DNA of 64,000 nt from the NCBI GenBank assembly GCA_965223305.1, contig CBDCWT010000027.1, positions 1 to 64,000 on the forward strand, read 5' to 3'. Of the stretch, positions 36,205-44,641 are shown piece after piece (position 1 is the stretch's first letter; every line of letters starts with the position of its first letter). The notes under the pieces were generated by a model. It was not told the DNA's origin, did not search any database, and was given only the letters and a program-made list of their open reading frames with translations. This DNA comes from CBDCWT01 sp965223305 (GTDB lineage: Bacteria; Planctomycetota; Planctomycetia; Pirellulales; Pirellulaceae). The translations under genes were made by a program, and so were the position numbers.

Positions 36205-36349
36205 TAGCCGAACTCGCCAGAGATGAAGTAGCCGAACTCGCCAGAGTTTGGGTGAAGTAGCCGAACTCGCCAGAGTTTGGGTGAAGTAGCCGAACTCGCC
36301 AGAGTTTGGGTGAATCGGCAGTCCGCCAAATTCTGGCGAATTCGGCTAC
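36205..36349. repeat. Tandem REP-like units TAGCCGAACTCGCCAGAGTT with inverted end
   Basis: Four direct units start at 36205, 36229, 36258 and 36287 (spacing 24, 29, 29), each TAGCCGAACTCGCCAGAG(TTTGGGTGAAG). An inverted unit (CCAAATTCTGGCGAATTCGG) closes the block at 36349. It lies between the stops of the HEAT gene and a convergent gene. The same unit flanks the RAYT at 41485-42094. Confidence 0.9.
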
Positions 36350-36439
36350 CCGCGTTCTCGGCTTCCAACTGCCATGTTAATTTCCAGCTTCGCGCAGCCG
36401 GTCGGGATTCTCGCACTGGGAGGGGCAGCGAATGGCAAG

Positions 36440-38059
36440 TTACAGGCGCAGCATCGCTTGGAGACGCACCACGTCCTCGGTCAGCTGTGGCTGCAAACTC
36501 GTGAAATATCGTTGGTCTCGCGCGGACAGCTTTCGCAGGCATTGGGTATCCAGCTGCGTCCAAGCCTCGGCCACGCGAGCACAATTCGCCTCGAGCGTAC
36601 GCTGCTGACGGTCGACGAGGCCCTGATGGAGCCGGTCGACTGCCTGCTCGAACCCAACAACATACTGCTCGGTGCGGCGGCGAAAGGTGCGGTCGTAGCG
36701 TGCGTTTTCGAGCACGCGGCGGTGCAACTGCTCGCGCAACTGCGCTGCACGCCGCTCGCAAGCCGCGGTGCGCTGAGCGGCCAAGTGCCAATCAACCTGT
36801 GGCGCGATTCCGAGCGCACCGCGCAAGGTGACAAAGGAGTCCTCAATGGCCGAGAGCGAACGTACAATCTCCGGTTGCTCGGCGTGCCGAAAACACCTTG
36901 CGAGCTCCGGCCAGCCCTCCACGAGATATTGGAAGCTATCTCGCATTTCGGACAGCGGTGCCCGCGACTCCAGCGCGAACGAGAAGTTCTCGCATAAGCC
37001 ATAGAATTCGCTCGCTGTCTCTAACACACCGTCCGATCCCCGCAGATCAAGCAACACGTTCAAGGAAACGGCATCGAAAAGATGGTCAACGTCGCTCGAC
37101 AACACTTCGGTAAGGTGGGTCAGCCGCACGTAATCAACAGGCTGAGAAAGCCATAACAACTCGTGCAACGAAGCCACGTGCTCGTCGATCCGTCGCACGT
37201 CGCGCTCCAAGAAACGGTTGCCAACGCGGTTCACATTCGTTGAAAACCGCCTCCACGCTGGATAAAAGACATTCAGCTGGGAAACCAATGTCTCCGTGGG
37301 CTGTCGACGCCGCGCCGCTACGCCCAGTGCACGACACTCTTGGAGAACCCGACCGCCTTCCACCATCAGCCGTGCACACTGTGCTGTCCGCGCTAGCTCG
37401 CTTTCGATGTCCTGAATTAAACGCACTAAGTCTGCATCGATCGACGCAGTCACCCTGCCAAACTGCTGATAGTCCACCTGGGGAGTCACCGAACAAAGCT
37501 GACATAGTCTTTCGTCCAACTCGTCCAGTGTCCCAACCGCGCGCACACAGTCGGCAGGAAGGTTGTCGACCTGCCCCAAGTGATGCGACAACAGCCGCCA
37601 GTCCCGATTCAAACTACGGACGCCATCTTGCAGCTCTGCAACCGCTCCTACGCGTTGGCTGAGCGCCGCGAGCCGCGAGGCATTCGCATTCACCTGCATC
37701 GCAGCACCAATCAGCCTGCGAACCTGCCCACTCGGCGCACTGCGAACGTTCAGCTGCCGGACTAGACCACCACTCTGCTGAGAAAATAGGCGGAGGGTTT
37801 CACGAGCGCGTGTCAGCTCGACAGGCACTTGTGCAGGCGCTGGACGTCGGTCCTGATTCCGCACACGATCAAGTTGCGAGTCGACCAATATGCGCAATAA
37901 GCCCTCTACCAGCTGTCGTCCGGATTCACGGCGACTCTCTTGGGCAGCCAGCGGTACGGTGCAGATCGCCAGCATCGCAGCGAGCCCAGCCGACAACACG
38001 ACATTCGCGGGTAGGCAGGCCCTACGGATCCAATTCACTAGGCGGCGTCTGGTCATCAT
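36440..38059 (-). CDS. Secreted helical protein of unknown function
   Basis: About 539 residues. A signal peptide (CLPANVVLSAGLAAMLAICT..PLAAQES) is followed by ~480 residues predicted almost wholly helical, rich in Arg, Leu, Gln and Ala with heptad-like spacing (ELTRARETLRLFSQQSGGLV; SIDADLVRLIQDIESELART; HRRVLENARYDRTFRRRTEQ). Three loosely similar segments contain PQVDY/PVDYVRL/PQVDWHLA, suggesting an internally repeated helical unit of about 120-150 residues. I do not recognise the family. The adjacent ATGs at 38059 and 38056 are equivalent starts. No obvious operon partners. Confidence 0.75.
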   Translation of the reverse strand: MMTRRRLVNWIRRACLPANVVLSAGLAAMLAICTVPLAAQESRRESGRQLVEGLLRILVDSQLDRVRNQDRRPAPAQVPVELTRARETLRLFSQQSGGLVRQLNVRSAPSGQVRRLIGAAMQVNANASRLAALSQRVGAVAELQDGVRSLNRDWRLLSHHLGQVDNLPADCVRAVGTLDELDERLCQLCSVTPQVDYQQFGRVTASIDADLVRLIQDIESELARTAQCARLMVEGGRVLQECRALGVAARRRQPTETLVSQLNVFYPAWRRFSTNVNRVGNRFLERDVRRIDEHVASLHELLWLSQPVDYVRLTHLTEVLSSDVDHLFDAVSLNVLLDLRGSDGVLETASEFYGLCENFSFALESRAPLSEMRDSFQYLVEGWPELARCFRHAEQPEIVRSLSAIEDSFVTLRGALGIAPQVDWHLAAQRTAACERRAAQLREQLHRRVLENARYDRTFRRRTEQYVVGFEQAVDRLHQGLVDRQQRTLEANCARVAEAWTQLDTQCLRKLSARDQRYFTSLQPQLTEDVVRLQAMLRL

Positions 38060-38122
38060 GGCACTCCCGACAAAACCGATGGTAGTAAGCTCGCTCGGAG
38101 ACAACGTGGTAGTCACACAGTC

Positions 38123-38245
38123 TCAGTCAGCCGGTTTCAACAGGTATTCTATCAAGTCCCGCAGCTCCTTGTCGGTGACTTGATTCGTCAAGCCATCAGC
38201 ATGATCGACTGCTTGAGTCCAAGTCTTCGCGCCGTGCCAAGTTTT
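38123..38245 (-). pseudogene. 3' remnant of a gene, cut by a dispersed repeat
   Basis: A 40-residue open frame ends ..DHADGLTNQVTDKELRDLIEYL..KPAD-stop. The LTxxELxDLIxYL ending is what planctomycete heme-binding/cytochrome-domain proteins usually end with (inference). Upstream the frame closes at once, at the junction with a PDAIASDPPA-type repeat at 38253, so only the tail of a former gene seems left. Confidence 0.45.
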
Positions 38246-38252
38246 TCACTCT

Positions 38253-38325
38253 GACTCCCCCCCTCATCCGGCCTTCGGCCCCCTTCTCCCCACCGGGGAG
38301 AAGGGGCTTTGGTTGCGGCCAAAGA
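38253..38325. repeat. Partial GC-rich dispersed repeat (CCCTTCTCCCC..GGGGAGAAGGG)
   Basis: A palindrome CCCTTCTCCCCACCGGGGAG plus CATCCGGCCTTCGGCC, related to the longer modules at 12165 and 46735. It separates the gene remnant from the BNR gene end. Confidence 0.65.
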
Positions 38326-38385
38326 CCGCGCTGGGGAACACCTCGGCACGTCTCGCTCGGTGGTCTGGCGCCGCCGCGACGACAC

Positions 38386-39840
38386 TCATTGGACCGGGAC
38401 GGCAATAGGAGCCGCGCGTTCTGACGTCATCGCCCAAGGAAGCTGGAATACGTTTCCTCGGCGATCACAAAAGTAGAGACGGGACTCGGACGGCTGTCGA
38501 CCGTGGCCGTCGGCCCAAAACGCAATGAAGTCGGGGTTCGCATTCAGCACGCGGCGGACATAGGTGTGGTTCCGGACGCTGTTCTTTGTCAACTGCCGTG
38601 TTTTGCTCCAAGTCTCGCCGCGGTTTCGGCTCGTCCACATCGCAATTTCTCCGCCCGGATTGAACGGCTGCGGTCCGCTCTCAGTGGGACCGATGATCCG
38701 CCAGTCGTCGGCTGCGAACATCCACAGTTCGCCCATGTCGTAGTTGTTGTCTGACGTCGTGACAGGCGACATCAGCCAGCGGCTGCCGTCCCAGCGCGCG
38801 ACAGTCCAGGTGCGCGGATCGTTCTTCGGTCCCGATTGGTAGCCCTTGCTAGTGATGTACAGCAGCACGGGATGGTCGTTCTCGTCAAAGCGAATGTCCT
38901 TGAGGTAGACGTTGAGACCCGCCGCCTGATAGTCGAAGACCAGTGCATCGTTACGAACTTCGGTGAGCGGCAGCAATAGCTGTTGCCCGTCAGCCGTTTG
39001 CCATGTCGCGCCGTTGTCGGTCGTCTCTAGGTAGTACAGATTCGTGCGCCAATTCAGTCCCTTGCCAGCTGGGTGGTAGTTGAACATCGAACCGGACTTC
39101 GACGCACCCATACCGCTGACTTGGTAGTGTCCTTCGTCGATGGTCGCCAGCCGCTGCCACCGGCTCCAGCGAACGCCGTCGGGACTGCTCATGAAGCAAA
39201 TGGTACGTTTGGCTGGGTCGCCGTAACGCGTAAAGAACGACACGAATCCGCGTCGCGGTTCGTGCCAGGCCTGTAGATATGAGAAGTTGGTGATGGGCTC
39301 TTGCTGCGGGCCACTCAGCCGTGTAGCCGGGACCATCTCGAACTGGTCAATGTCATAGGGCCTGATGCTACGGTGAATGTAAGAAGGCCGAGCAGTTCCA
39401 TGGGACGTCGAGAAAATCCAAAGGTGTCCTTCGCCGTCGACCGAAATCACCGGATTGTCGTGAGCGTCGTTGGTCTTCTTGTCCAGTAGTATGGTTGGGC
39501 GCGGTACCGTCCGCGTGGCATGATCGAAGTACGATACCATGTGCAACAGCTGACGAGCGGTGTTCTTTTTAGTGCCGCCGTAGCAGAAGAACGTCTTGTG
39601 TACCTGCGAGCAGTAGACGGCGAACGGTTTGTGTTTTGCGCAATAGGTTCCCAAACCTCCGCTGTACTTGTAGACGTACTCATCGTTCGACGGCTGGTTC
39701 ATATACCAGATGCCGCGATAGCCGTCGGCTTTGATGTTGAGCGCTACCGGCTCACCAGCCTTGGCGGGCGGCGTTGTGCCGGTCGCCGGGAGTACGAAGC
39801 ACACCGTCCAAAGCAGATAACGCTGCAGATGAGCACTCAT
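38386..39840 (-). CDS. Secreted BNR-repeat (BNR_4-like) protein
   Basis: About 484 residues with a signal peptide (LQRYLLWTVCFVLPATGTTP). GYRGIWYMNQPSNDEYVYKY at the mature start and blades such as NPVISVDGEGHLWIFSTSHG, RTICFMSSPDGVRWSRWQRL, LYYLETTDNGATWQTADGQQ and AMWTSRNRGETWSKTRQLT are sialidase-type Asp-box blades (SxDGxxW). The BNR_4 family includes proteins of polysaccharide-degrading loci. No sialidase arginine triad could be assigned, so hydrolase activity is doubtful. The start at 39840 precedes the signal peptide; a GTG lies 18 bases upstream. Confidence 0.85.
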   Translation of the reverse strand: MSAHLQRYLLWTVCFVLPATGTTPPAKAGEPVALNIKADGYRGIWYMNQPSNDEYVYKYSGGLGTYCAKHKPFAVYCSQVHKTFFCYGGTKKNTARQLLHMVSYFDHATRTVPRPTILLDKKTNDAHDNPVISVDGEGHLWIFSTSHGTARPSYIHRSIRPYDIDQFEMVPATRLSGPQQEPITNFSYLQAWHEPRRGFVSFFTRYGDPAKRTICFMSSPDGVRWSRWQRLATIDEGHYQVSGMGASKSGSMFNYHPAGKGLNWRTNLYYLETTDNGATWQTADGQQLLLPLTEVRNDALVFDYQAAGLNVYLKDIRFDENDHPVLLYITSKGYQSGPKNDPRTWTVARWDGSRWLMSPVTTSDNNYDMGELWMFAADDWRIIGPTESGPQPFNPGGEIAMWTSRNRGETWSKTRQLTKNSVRNHTYVRRVLNANPDFIAFWADGHGRQPSESRLYFCDRRGNVFQLPWAMTSERAAPIAVPVQ

Positions 39841-40072
39841 TGATAGCAACAACGACACGAAGGTGAATCTGAGCGAAGGCGCGAACGCTCTATCGCGCTA
39901 ACGCAGTCTCGTAGTTTCGCCCCTCTCGCGGACGTTGACATCGCCACTTGCCGAGCAGGTAGTCCACAGCCCGCTTCATGATGACAGACTAGCTGCGCAG
40001 ATGCTAGACTCGTTGGTTGTGTTGCACTAGCACTAGCCAGCTGAACTGGACATCTGTTGCGGAGTGAAACGA

Positions 40073-41332
40073 ATGGACCGACGTAGCTTTCTACAGCAGG
40101 CATTTGCCGGCGGCGCTCTCACGACGACGATGCGTCACAAGCTGCGCGCCCAGAGCGATGCCAGCGAGTTCCCTTTGGACATCGCCGCGGCAAATCGCAA
40201 GCTCGCCAATCACCGTATCGTCAGTATCGAGTCACGCCGCGTAAGGGACCGGTTTCCTCGGTCGGTTGGCCCCAACGCAAAAGGACGGCCAGTTGGTCGC
40301 GGCGGTAGTAACAAAGCCCGCATCGTGACCACCGACGGTGGAGTCACCGGTTGGTGCTTGGGAGGCGGGCAGAAAATCGATCCCACACCGTTTATCGGCA
40401 CGAAGGTCGGTGACATGTTCGACGTGGAGCGCGGAATTTCTCCCTGCGTGCCGCAGTGGTTGGACAAGACGCTTCACGACCTCGCCGCGCGGATTCTCGA
40501 GCTGCCGGTCTGGAAAATGCTTGGCGCGCGGGGGAATCGCGAAGTGTGGCTGTATAGTGGCGCGATCTACATGGACGACGTCGTTCCAGCTGACCGTCCA
40601 GCGGGTGTTGAGGCTGTTCTGCGGGCATGCCGGCAGGACTATCGGGCAGGTTACCGGGCCTTCAAGCTGAAGATTGGCCGCGGCGCCAAGTGGATGGAGC
40701 GGCGGGCAGGTCTTGAACGAGACATCCTGGTAACGCATGAAGTTCGCAACGCGTTTCCCGATTGCCGCATTCTGGTCGACGCCAACGATAGCTACGATGT
40801 CGACGAAGCGGCGAAGTACATCACTGCGGTAGCTGACTGTGATCTCTACTGGATTGAAGAGGCCTTCCAAGAGAATGTCGACGACTATCGGCGTTTTCGC
40901 GAGGCACTAGATCGCGTTGACTGCGATGCGTTCATCGCGGATGGAGAAGCGCGGCGAGAAAGAGCGGGCAACAACCCAACTCGATTTGGCGACTACAGCG
41001 CCGCCTTTGTCGACCGCATGTTCCACCTCGCTGAAGAGAAACTAGTTGACATCTTCGTGATGGACCTGGACATCGTTGGATATTCCCGCTGGCGGCGGGT
41101 GATGCCTGAGCTGGTCGCGGCAGGTATTACGGCATCGCCCCATGCCTGGATGTGGTGCCTGCGTACCCATCACACAGCTCAGCTTGCCGGCGGCGTTGGG
41201 AACATCCCAATCGTAGAAGGAATCCCTGGAACGACGGGAGGGGTCGATACTTCGAATTACACCATGCGTGACGGCAAGCTGGTCCTGCCGGACAGTCCTG
41301 GCTTTGGTCTGGAGCTGGAACCAGAGCTGTAA
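40073..41332 (+). CDS. TAT-exported mandelate racemase/enolase-superfamily protein
   Basis: About 419 residues, start ATG 40073 after GGAG. The twin-arginine leader MDRRSFLQQAFAGGAL is followed by an enolase-superfamily barrel: FKLKIGRG (KxK catalytic base pair), LVDANDSYD (metal Asp), YWIEEAF (metal Glu), FIADGEA (third ligand) and ASPHAWMW (general-base His region). It probably abstracts the alpha proton of a sugar acid; family and fold are clear, substrate is not. Export is the planctomycete habit. Followed directly by REP-like repeats. Confidence 0.88.
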   Translation: MDRRSFLQQAFAGGALTTTMRHKLRAQSDASEFPLDIAAANRKLANHRIVSIESRRVRDRFPRSVGPNAKGRPVGRGGSNKARIVTTDGGVTGWCLGGGQKIDPTPFIGTKVGDMFDVERGISPCVPQWLDKTLHDLAARILELPVWKMLGARGNREVWLYSGAIYMDDVVPADRPAGVEAVLRACRQDYRAGYRAFKLKIGRGAKWMERRAGLERDILVTHEVRNAFPDCRILVDANDSYDVDEAAKYITAVADCDLYWIEEAFQENVDDYRRFREALDRVDCDAFIADGEARRERAGNNPTRFGDYSAAFVDRMFHLAEEKLVDIFVMDLDIVGYSRWRRVMPELVAAGITASPHAWMWCLRTHHTAQLAGGVGNIPIVEGIPGTTGGVDTSNYTMRDGKLVLPDSPGFGLELEPEL

Positions 41333-41364
41333 GTTCGGAAGTACGACACATCCGCCCCGTCGCC

Positions 41365-41490
41365 GTAGTAGCCGAACTCGCCAGAGTTTGGCCGAGTGGT
41401 GTTCCAGAGTCGTCGTAGCCGAACTCGCCAGAGTTTGGCCGGGCTTGAGTCCACAGAAGGGTCGCCAAAGTCTGGCGACTTCGGCTACGG
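41365..41490. repeat. REP-like block left of the RAYT
   Basis: Two direct TAGCCGAACTCGCCAGAGTT units (about 41371 and 41417), then GAGTCCACAGAAGG..GTCGCC and the inverted unit AAAGTCTGGCGACTTCGGCT ending with CTA that is the RAYT stop codon on the minus strand. The same order recurs right of the gene at 42115-42245. Confidence 0.9.
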
Positions 41491-42094
41491 AGGAACGTCG
41501 TTTGGTTCGCAGCCTGGACCACAACCACGAAACAGGCCGTTTGTCCGGAGATACGAGTACGCCGTCCAGAAACGATCCCAGTAATCTTCGTGCCAGACAT
41601 CCAACTCGGGATATCCAGGAACAACGCTCCCCGTAAACTCGTAATCCCTGAAGCAGTCAACGGGGACGAGTTTCGCTCGCTCCGGATTCCGAGCGATGTA
41701 CTCAGCAACCATTTCGAACGCCTCCCGTTCGCGTTCTTCTTCTCGCAACACGTGATCATACGGTTGCCGCTGAAGACGCGTTCTCACATGGCTCCAGCAC
41801 CCGGTTGAGGTGCTTACGAAAATACTTGGCCGCAATCTGCTGGTCGGAGAGGTCTAGAATACCTACCCACAGGAGATGGATATGATCGGGCATGCAACAG
41901 TAGAGTGGGCAGGCCAACCCGTATCGAAACATCGTGTGCGCAAGTATTTCTCGAAACTTGTAGTAGAAGGACGGGATCAGCCATCCGGTTTCACGATTGC
42001 GAGTGGTCATCGTCCAATGCACATAAGCCTGCCCACGGTAGTACTCGGCGGAAAGCCTCGGAAGGTGCCGGCGTTCCGCAGTCATTGTCCACAA
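41485..42094 (-). CDS. REP-associated tyrosine transposase (RAYT, Y1/HUH), 1-base frameshift
   Basis: The first frame (42094-41756) has RLSAEYYRGQAYVHWTMTTR, then CCMPDHIHLLW, the HUH motif (HIH) of Y1 single-strand transposases, and AAKYFRKHLNRVL. The second frame continues QRQPYDHVLREEEREREAF, AEYIARNPERAKLVP and ends with a Pro/Gly-rich tail. Removing one base from the GG at 41790-41791 joins them (~200 residues, normal). RAYTs process flanking REP sequences; here identical blocks flank both ends, and its TAG stop is the first triplet of a unit. The catalytic Tyr is probably in the AAKYFRK or YDHVLR region; not certain. Confidence 0.85.
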
Positions 42095-42114
42095 TTCCCC
42101 CTAGTTTGGCGCAC

Positions 42115-42245
42115 GCCGTCGTCGTAGCCGAACTCGCCGGAGTCGTAGTAGCCGAACTCGCCAGAGTTTGGCTGGCGATGAGTCCACAGAAGGGGTCGCC
42201 AAAGTCTGGCGACTTCGGCTACGACTGGCGAACTCGGCTACGGAG
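42115..42245. repeat. REP-like block right of the RAYT
   Basis: TAGCCGAACTCGCCGGAGTC and TAGCCGAACTCGCCAGAGTT units, GATGAGTCCACAGAAGGGGT, the inverted AAAGTCTGGCGACTTCGGCT, and a final GGCGAACTCGGCTAC only five bases before the tRNA-Val gene. Same order and orientation as the left block. Confidence 0.9.
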
Positions 42246-42249
42246 ACAG

Positions 42250-42323
42250 TGGGCGATACAGGGCTCGAACCTGTGACCTCCGCCTTGTAAGGGCGGCGCT
42301 CTAGCCAACTGAGCTAATCGCCC
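42250..42323 (-). tRNA. tRNA-Val (anticodon UAC)
   Basis: A 74-base cloverleaf on the minus strand. The acceptor GGGCGAT pairs with ATCGCCC, discriminator A; D stem GCTC/GAGC; anticodon stem CCGCC/GGCGG with loop CTTACAA (anticodon TAC, valine); T arm ACAGG-TTCGAGC-CCTGT. CCA is not encoded. REP-like units lie on both sides. Confidence 0.97.
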
Positions 42324-42420
42324 GCGCAACAGGCAAGCGTGTGCCTGGCATCACACTCACCGCGCCGGTCCTATTGATAACGTGCCGCCGATCATCTTTC
42401 AACAGCGTCCTGAAGGGTAG

Positions 42421-42444
42421 CCAAACTCTGGCGAGTTCGGCTAC
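42421..42444. repeat. Solo inverted REP-like unit
   Basis: CCAAACTCTGGCGAGTTCGG followed by CTAC, a single inverted unit just upstream of the membrane protein gene at 42521. Confidence 0.85.
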
Positions 42445-42520
42445 GATCGAATAGCGACGAAACGTCGGGGACGGCTTGCCCTTCACCGAGGCGACAACAA
42501 GAGAAGCGAATCGAGTGTCC

Positions 42521-43426
42521 ATGCTGTTCGAAGTTGCTTTGACCACCCTGCTTGCAGCCCATTTGCTCTGTGTGAACGTTGCCTCGGCAGGACCGGTCGT
42601 AGCCATCTGGCTGGACTGGCGCGAAGCCGCCGGCGATTCCCTGGCGGGGCAGGCCGGGCGTTTTCTGTGTTGGGCCGCCACGGGCTTGCTCGTTGTCGGT
42701 AGCGGTCTAGGGCTGTTGCTGGGCGCTGCCCAATGGAGCCCGGCCTACCGAGAGATCCTAAGGGTCTTTCAACGCCGCATCTCCTTTGGGGTCTGGGAGA
42801 TCCTGTTTTCTTTGTTGCTGATGCTGTTGTGCGCGATTTGGTGGAGTCGCCGACCTGAAAGTTCGAGGGCAGCCCGTGGCTGGCGCACCGTCCTGCAGGT
42901 GGCGGCGTCGACCAATCTCCTCTATCACTTCCCCTTCTTGTTCGTGGTGCTGTCGGACGCGCTCAAAGGACACATCACGGTGGGGAGCGAGCCCGTCGGC
43001 TCGGGGCAGTTCCGTCAGCTGATTTCCGAGTCCACTGTTTGGGCACGGGTGACCCACATCTGGCTGGCCTCGTTTGCGGTAACCGGATTAGTGCTGATTT
43101 TCTTTGCGATGCGACACCACACGGACAACGATGCCACGCGGGTCGCAAAGTGGGGGGCCCGCTTGGGACTGCTGGCCAGCGTCCCGCAGATCCCCGTCGG
43201 GATCTGGATCGCAATCACCTCGCCACGCCCGACCCAGCTCGCCTTGCTCGGCGGAGACCTGGTCAGCAGTAGCTTGCTGGCAGCTTCGATTCTGCTTACG
43301 CTGGCGCTGCTGCACTCACTGGCCGCTGCCGCATGGGGAGACTCTCACCGCAAACACCAGCTGCAGGCCGTGGCGGTGATGCTGCTGGTCGTCTTCTTAA
43401 TGACCGCCGTTTTGCGAAGGCACTAG
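42521..43426 (+). CDS. Multipass membrane protein of unknown function
   Basis: About 301 residues and seven or eight hydrophobic helices. The first, ALTTLLAAHLLCVNVASAGP, is followed by VVAIWLDWRE; later helices include ILFSLLLMLLCAIWWS, HIWLASFAVTGLVLIFFAMR, LLGGDLVSSSLLAASILLTL and VAVMLLVVFLMTAVL. His residues sit inside or at the ends of helices (LAAHLL, LYHFPF, THIWLA), which would allow heme binding as in cytochrome bd-like folds, but this is only a guess. The start at 42521 is preferred over one at 42476 because the helix starts there. The stop TAG is the first triplet of a dispersed element. Confidence 0.75.
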   Translation: MLFEVALTTLLAAHLLCVNVASAGPVVAIWLDWREAAGDSLAGQAGRFLCWAATGLLVVGSGLGLLLGAAQWSPAYREILRVFQRRISFGVWEILFSLLLMLLCAIWWSRRPESSRAARGWRTVLQVAASTNLLYHFPFLFVVLSDALKGHITVGSEPVGSGQFRQLISESTVWARVTHIWLASFAVTGLVLIFFAMRHHTDNDATRVAKWGARLGLLASVPQIPVGIWIAITSPRPTQLALLGGDLVSSSLLAASILLTLALLHSLAAAAWGDSHRKHQLQAVAVMLLVVFLMTAVLRRH

Positions 43427-43482
43427 CCCGAATTATTCATGAGCGATCTGCTGCGAGGATCTTCATGAATAATCCGGGCTAG
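43423..43482. mobile_element. Short MITE-like element (CTAGCCCGAATTATTCATGA ends)
   Basis: 60 bases with terminal inverted repeats: CTAGCCCGAATTATTCATGA at the left and TCATGAATAATCCGGGCTAG at the right. It equals the two ends of the 182-base element at 58753-58934 (in the other orientation) with the 122-base core missing. Its TAG is the stop of the membrane protein gene. Confidence 0.8.
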
Positions 43483-43497
43483 CCTTTGTTTCAGAAC

Positions 43498-43604
43498 AAG
43501 GTAGTAGGCACACTCCGTGTGCCGTAACTTCAAATAGCGGACGGTACGACAGAGCGTGCCGGTTACAATGGCGGACGGCACGCGGAGCGTGCCTGCTACT
43601 TTCA
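43498..43604. repeat. GGCACACTCCGTGTGCC palindrome (TLRVPSA type) upstream of the epimerase
   Basis: AAGGTAGTAGGCACACTCCG..GTGCCG, a degenerate middle, then GGACGGCACGCGGAGCGTGC and CTGCTACTTT. The repeat ends within 15 bases of the epimerase start, just before its AAGGAG ribosome site. Confidence 0.75.
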
Positions 43605-43616
43605 AGGAGCAGAACG

Positions 43617-44573
43617 ATGACCGTCGAGTGCGTTGAACTAGCAGATCCAAAGTCCTCAACGACTGCGCGTGTGTTGACGGGGCTGGGCTTCAACTGTTTC
43701 CAATTTTGTGTCGCTGGGCCAAACGGTCCGGTCGACGTGCTGTGGTCTGCCGGCGGTTTCGAGAGCGGACGAGAGCGAGCCGCGGGGAGCGGTATCCCCT
43801 TGCTGTTTCCCTTTCCCGGACGGATTCCCGGCACCGCACTCTACTGGGACGGAAAAGAATACCCGCTGGAACCGGGCGACGGTCAGGGAAACGCTATCCA
43901 CGGGTTCGTGCTCGACCGACCCTGGCGGGTACTGGAAAGAAGCGACAACCGGGTCGTCGGTCAATTCCACGCGGCACGCGACGACGCCAGTCTGCGCGGG
44001 CGCTGGCCGGCCGACTTTCGTTTGACGGTCTCCTACGAAGTCGCGGAGAACTCACTCCGCTCGCAGCTGACAATGGACAACCCCGACAGCAAACCACTCC
44101 CCTGCGGGCTGGGCACTCACCCGTACTTCCGACTCCCATTGGGCGGCTCGGCTGCCGAAGCGTGCATCGTTCGGGTACCTGTTACCCAGCAGTGGGAGCT
44201 CGACGGAATGCTGCCGACGGGCAACCGGCGGCCGGTCGAAGATCCGCAGGCCTTTCGGTCTGGGATGCCGTTTGGCGGTATGCAATTCGACGACATCTAC
44301 TGCGGTCTGGTATTCGAGCAGGACCTGTGTACGACGACGATCGAGGACCCAGATAGCGGCCTCCGCTTGGTCCAGGAGTTTGATCGCGCGTTCCGTGAAT
44401 GTGTCATCTACACACCGCCGCATCGCGAAGCGATCTGCATCGAGCCTTACACCTGCCTGTCGGGTGCTCACAAGCTACAACAACAAGGGATCGACGCCGG
44501 AATCCGTGTGCTGAAACCGGGCGAATCGGTTTCAGCCAGCGTGGAAATCCGTGTTGAAAAGAACACTGCCTGA
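43617..44573 (+). CDS. Aldose 1-epimerase family protein
   Basis: 318 residues of the galactose-mutarotase fold. SGIPLLFPFPGRIPG is the substrate-phosphate/Arg loop, GNAIHGFVLDRPW carries the first catalytic-site His, GLGTHPYFRLPL the second (THPYF motif), and the C-terminal IYTPPHREAICIEPYT holds the catalytic Glu of the E-P pair. It interconverts anomers of a hexose or hexose phosphate in the cytoplasm. AAGGAG lies nine bases before the ATG. A bidirectional-looking hairpin follows. Confidence 0.92.
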   Translation: MTVECVELADPKSSTTARVLTGLGFNCFQFCVAGPNGPVDVLWSAGGFESGRERAAGSGIPLLFPFPGRIPGTALYWDGKEYPLEPGDGQGNAIHGFVLDRPWRVLERSDNRVVGQFHAARDDASLRGRWPADFRLTVSYEVAENSLRSQLTMDNPDSKPLPCGLGTHPYFRLPLGGSAAEACIVRVPVTQQWELDGMLPTGNRRPVEDPQAFRSGMPFGGMQFDDIYCGLVFEQDLCTTTIEDPDSGLRLVQEFDRAFRECVIYTPPHREAICIEPYTCLSGAHKLQQQGIDAGIRVLKPGESVSASVEIRVEKNTA

Positions 44574-44581
44574 AACGGTGC

Positions 44582-44611
44582 AAAAAAAAGCGGCTCCACT
44601 CGGGGAGCCGC
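44582..44611 (-). terminator. Rho-independent terminator of the small cytochrome gene
   Basis: Stem GCGGCTCC/GGAGCCGC with a six-base loop. On the minus strand it is followed by eight T, a classic terminator for the gene at 44642-45040; on the plus strand only a weak CTTT follows, so it may work poorly for the epimerase gene. Confidence 0.85.
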
Positions 44612-44641
44612 CTAGCTTTGACTGCGATGGAATTCGGGTAT

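Noticed and set aside
36205..36349. Possible CRISPR array (regular 24-29 base spacing)
   Set aside because: The units are contiguous tandem copies with no unique spacers, end in an inverted unit, match dispersed REP-like elements, and there are no cas genes.
42521..43426. Calling the membrane protein a cytochrome bd-type oxidase subunit
   Set aside because: Several helix-associated His are present, but no oxidase signature or partner subunit could be identified.
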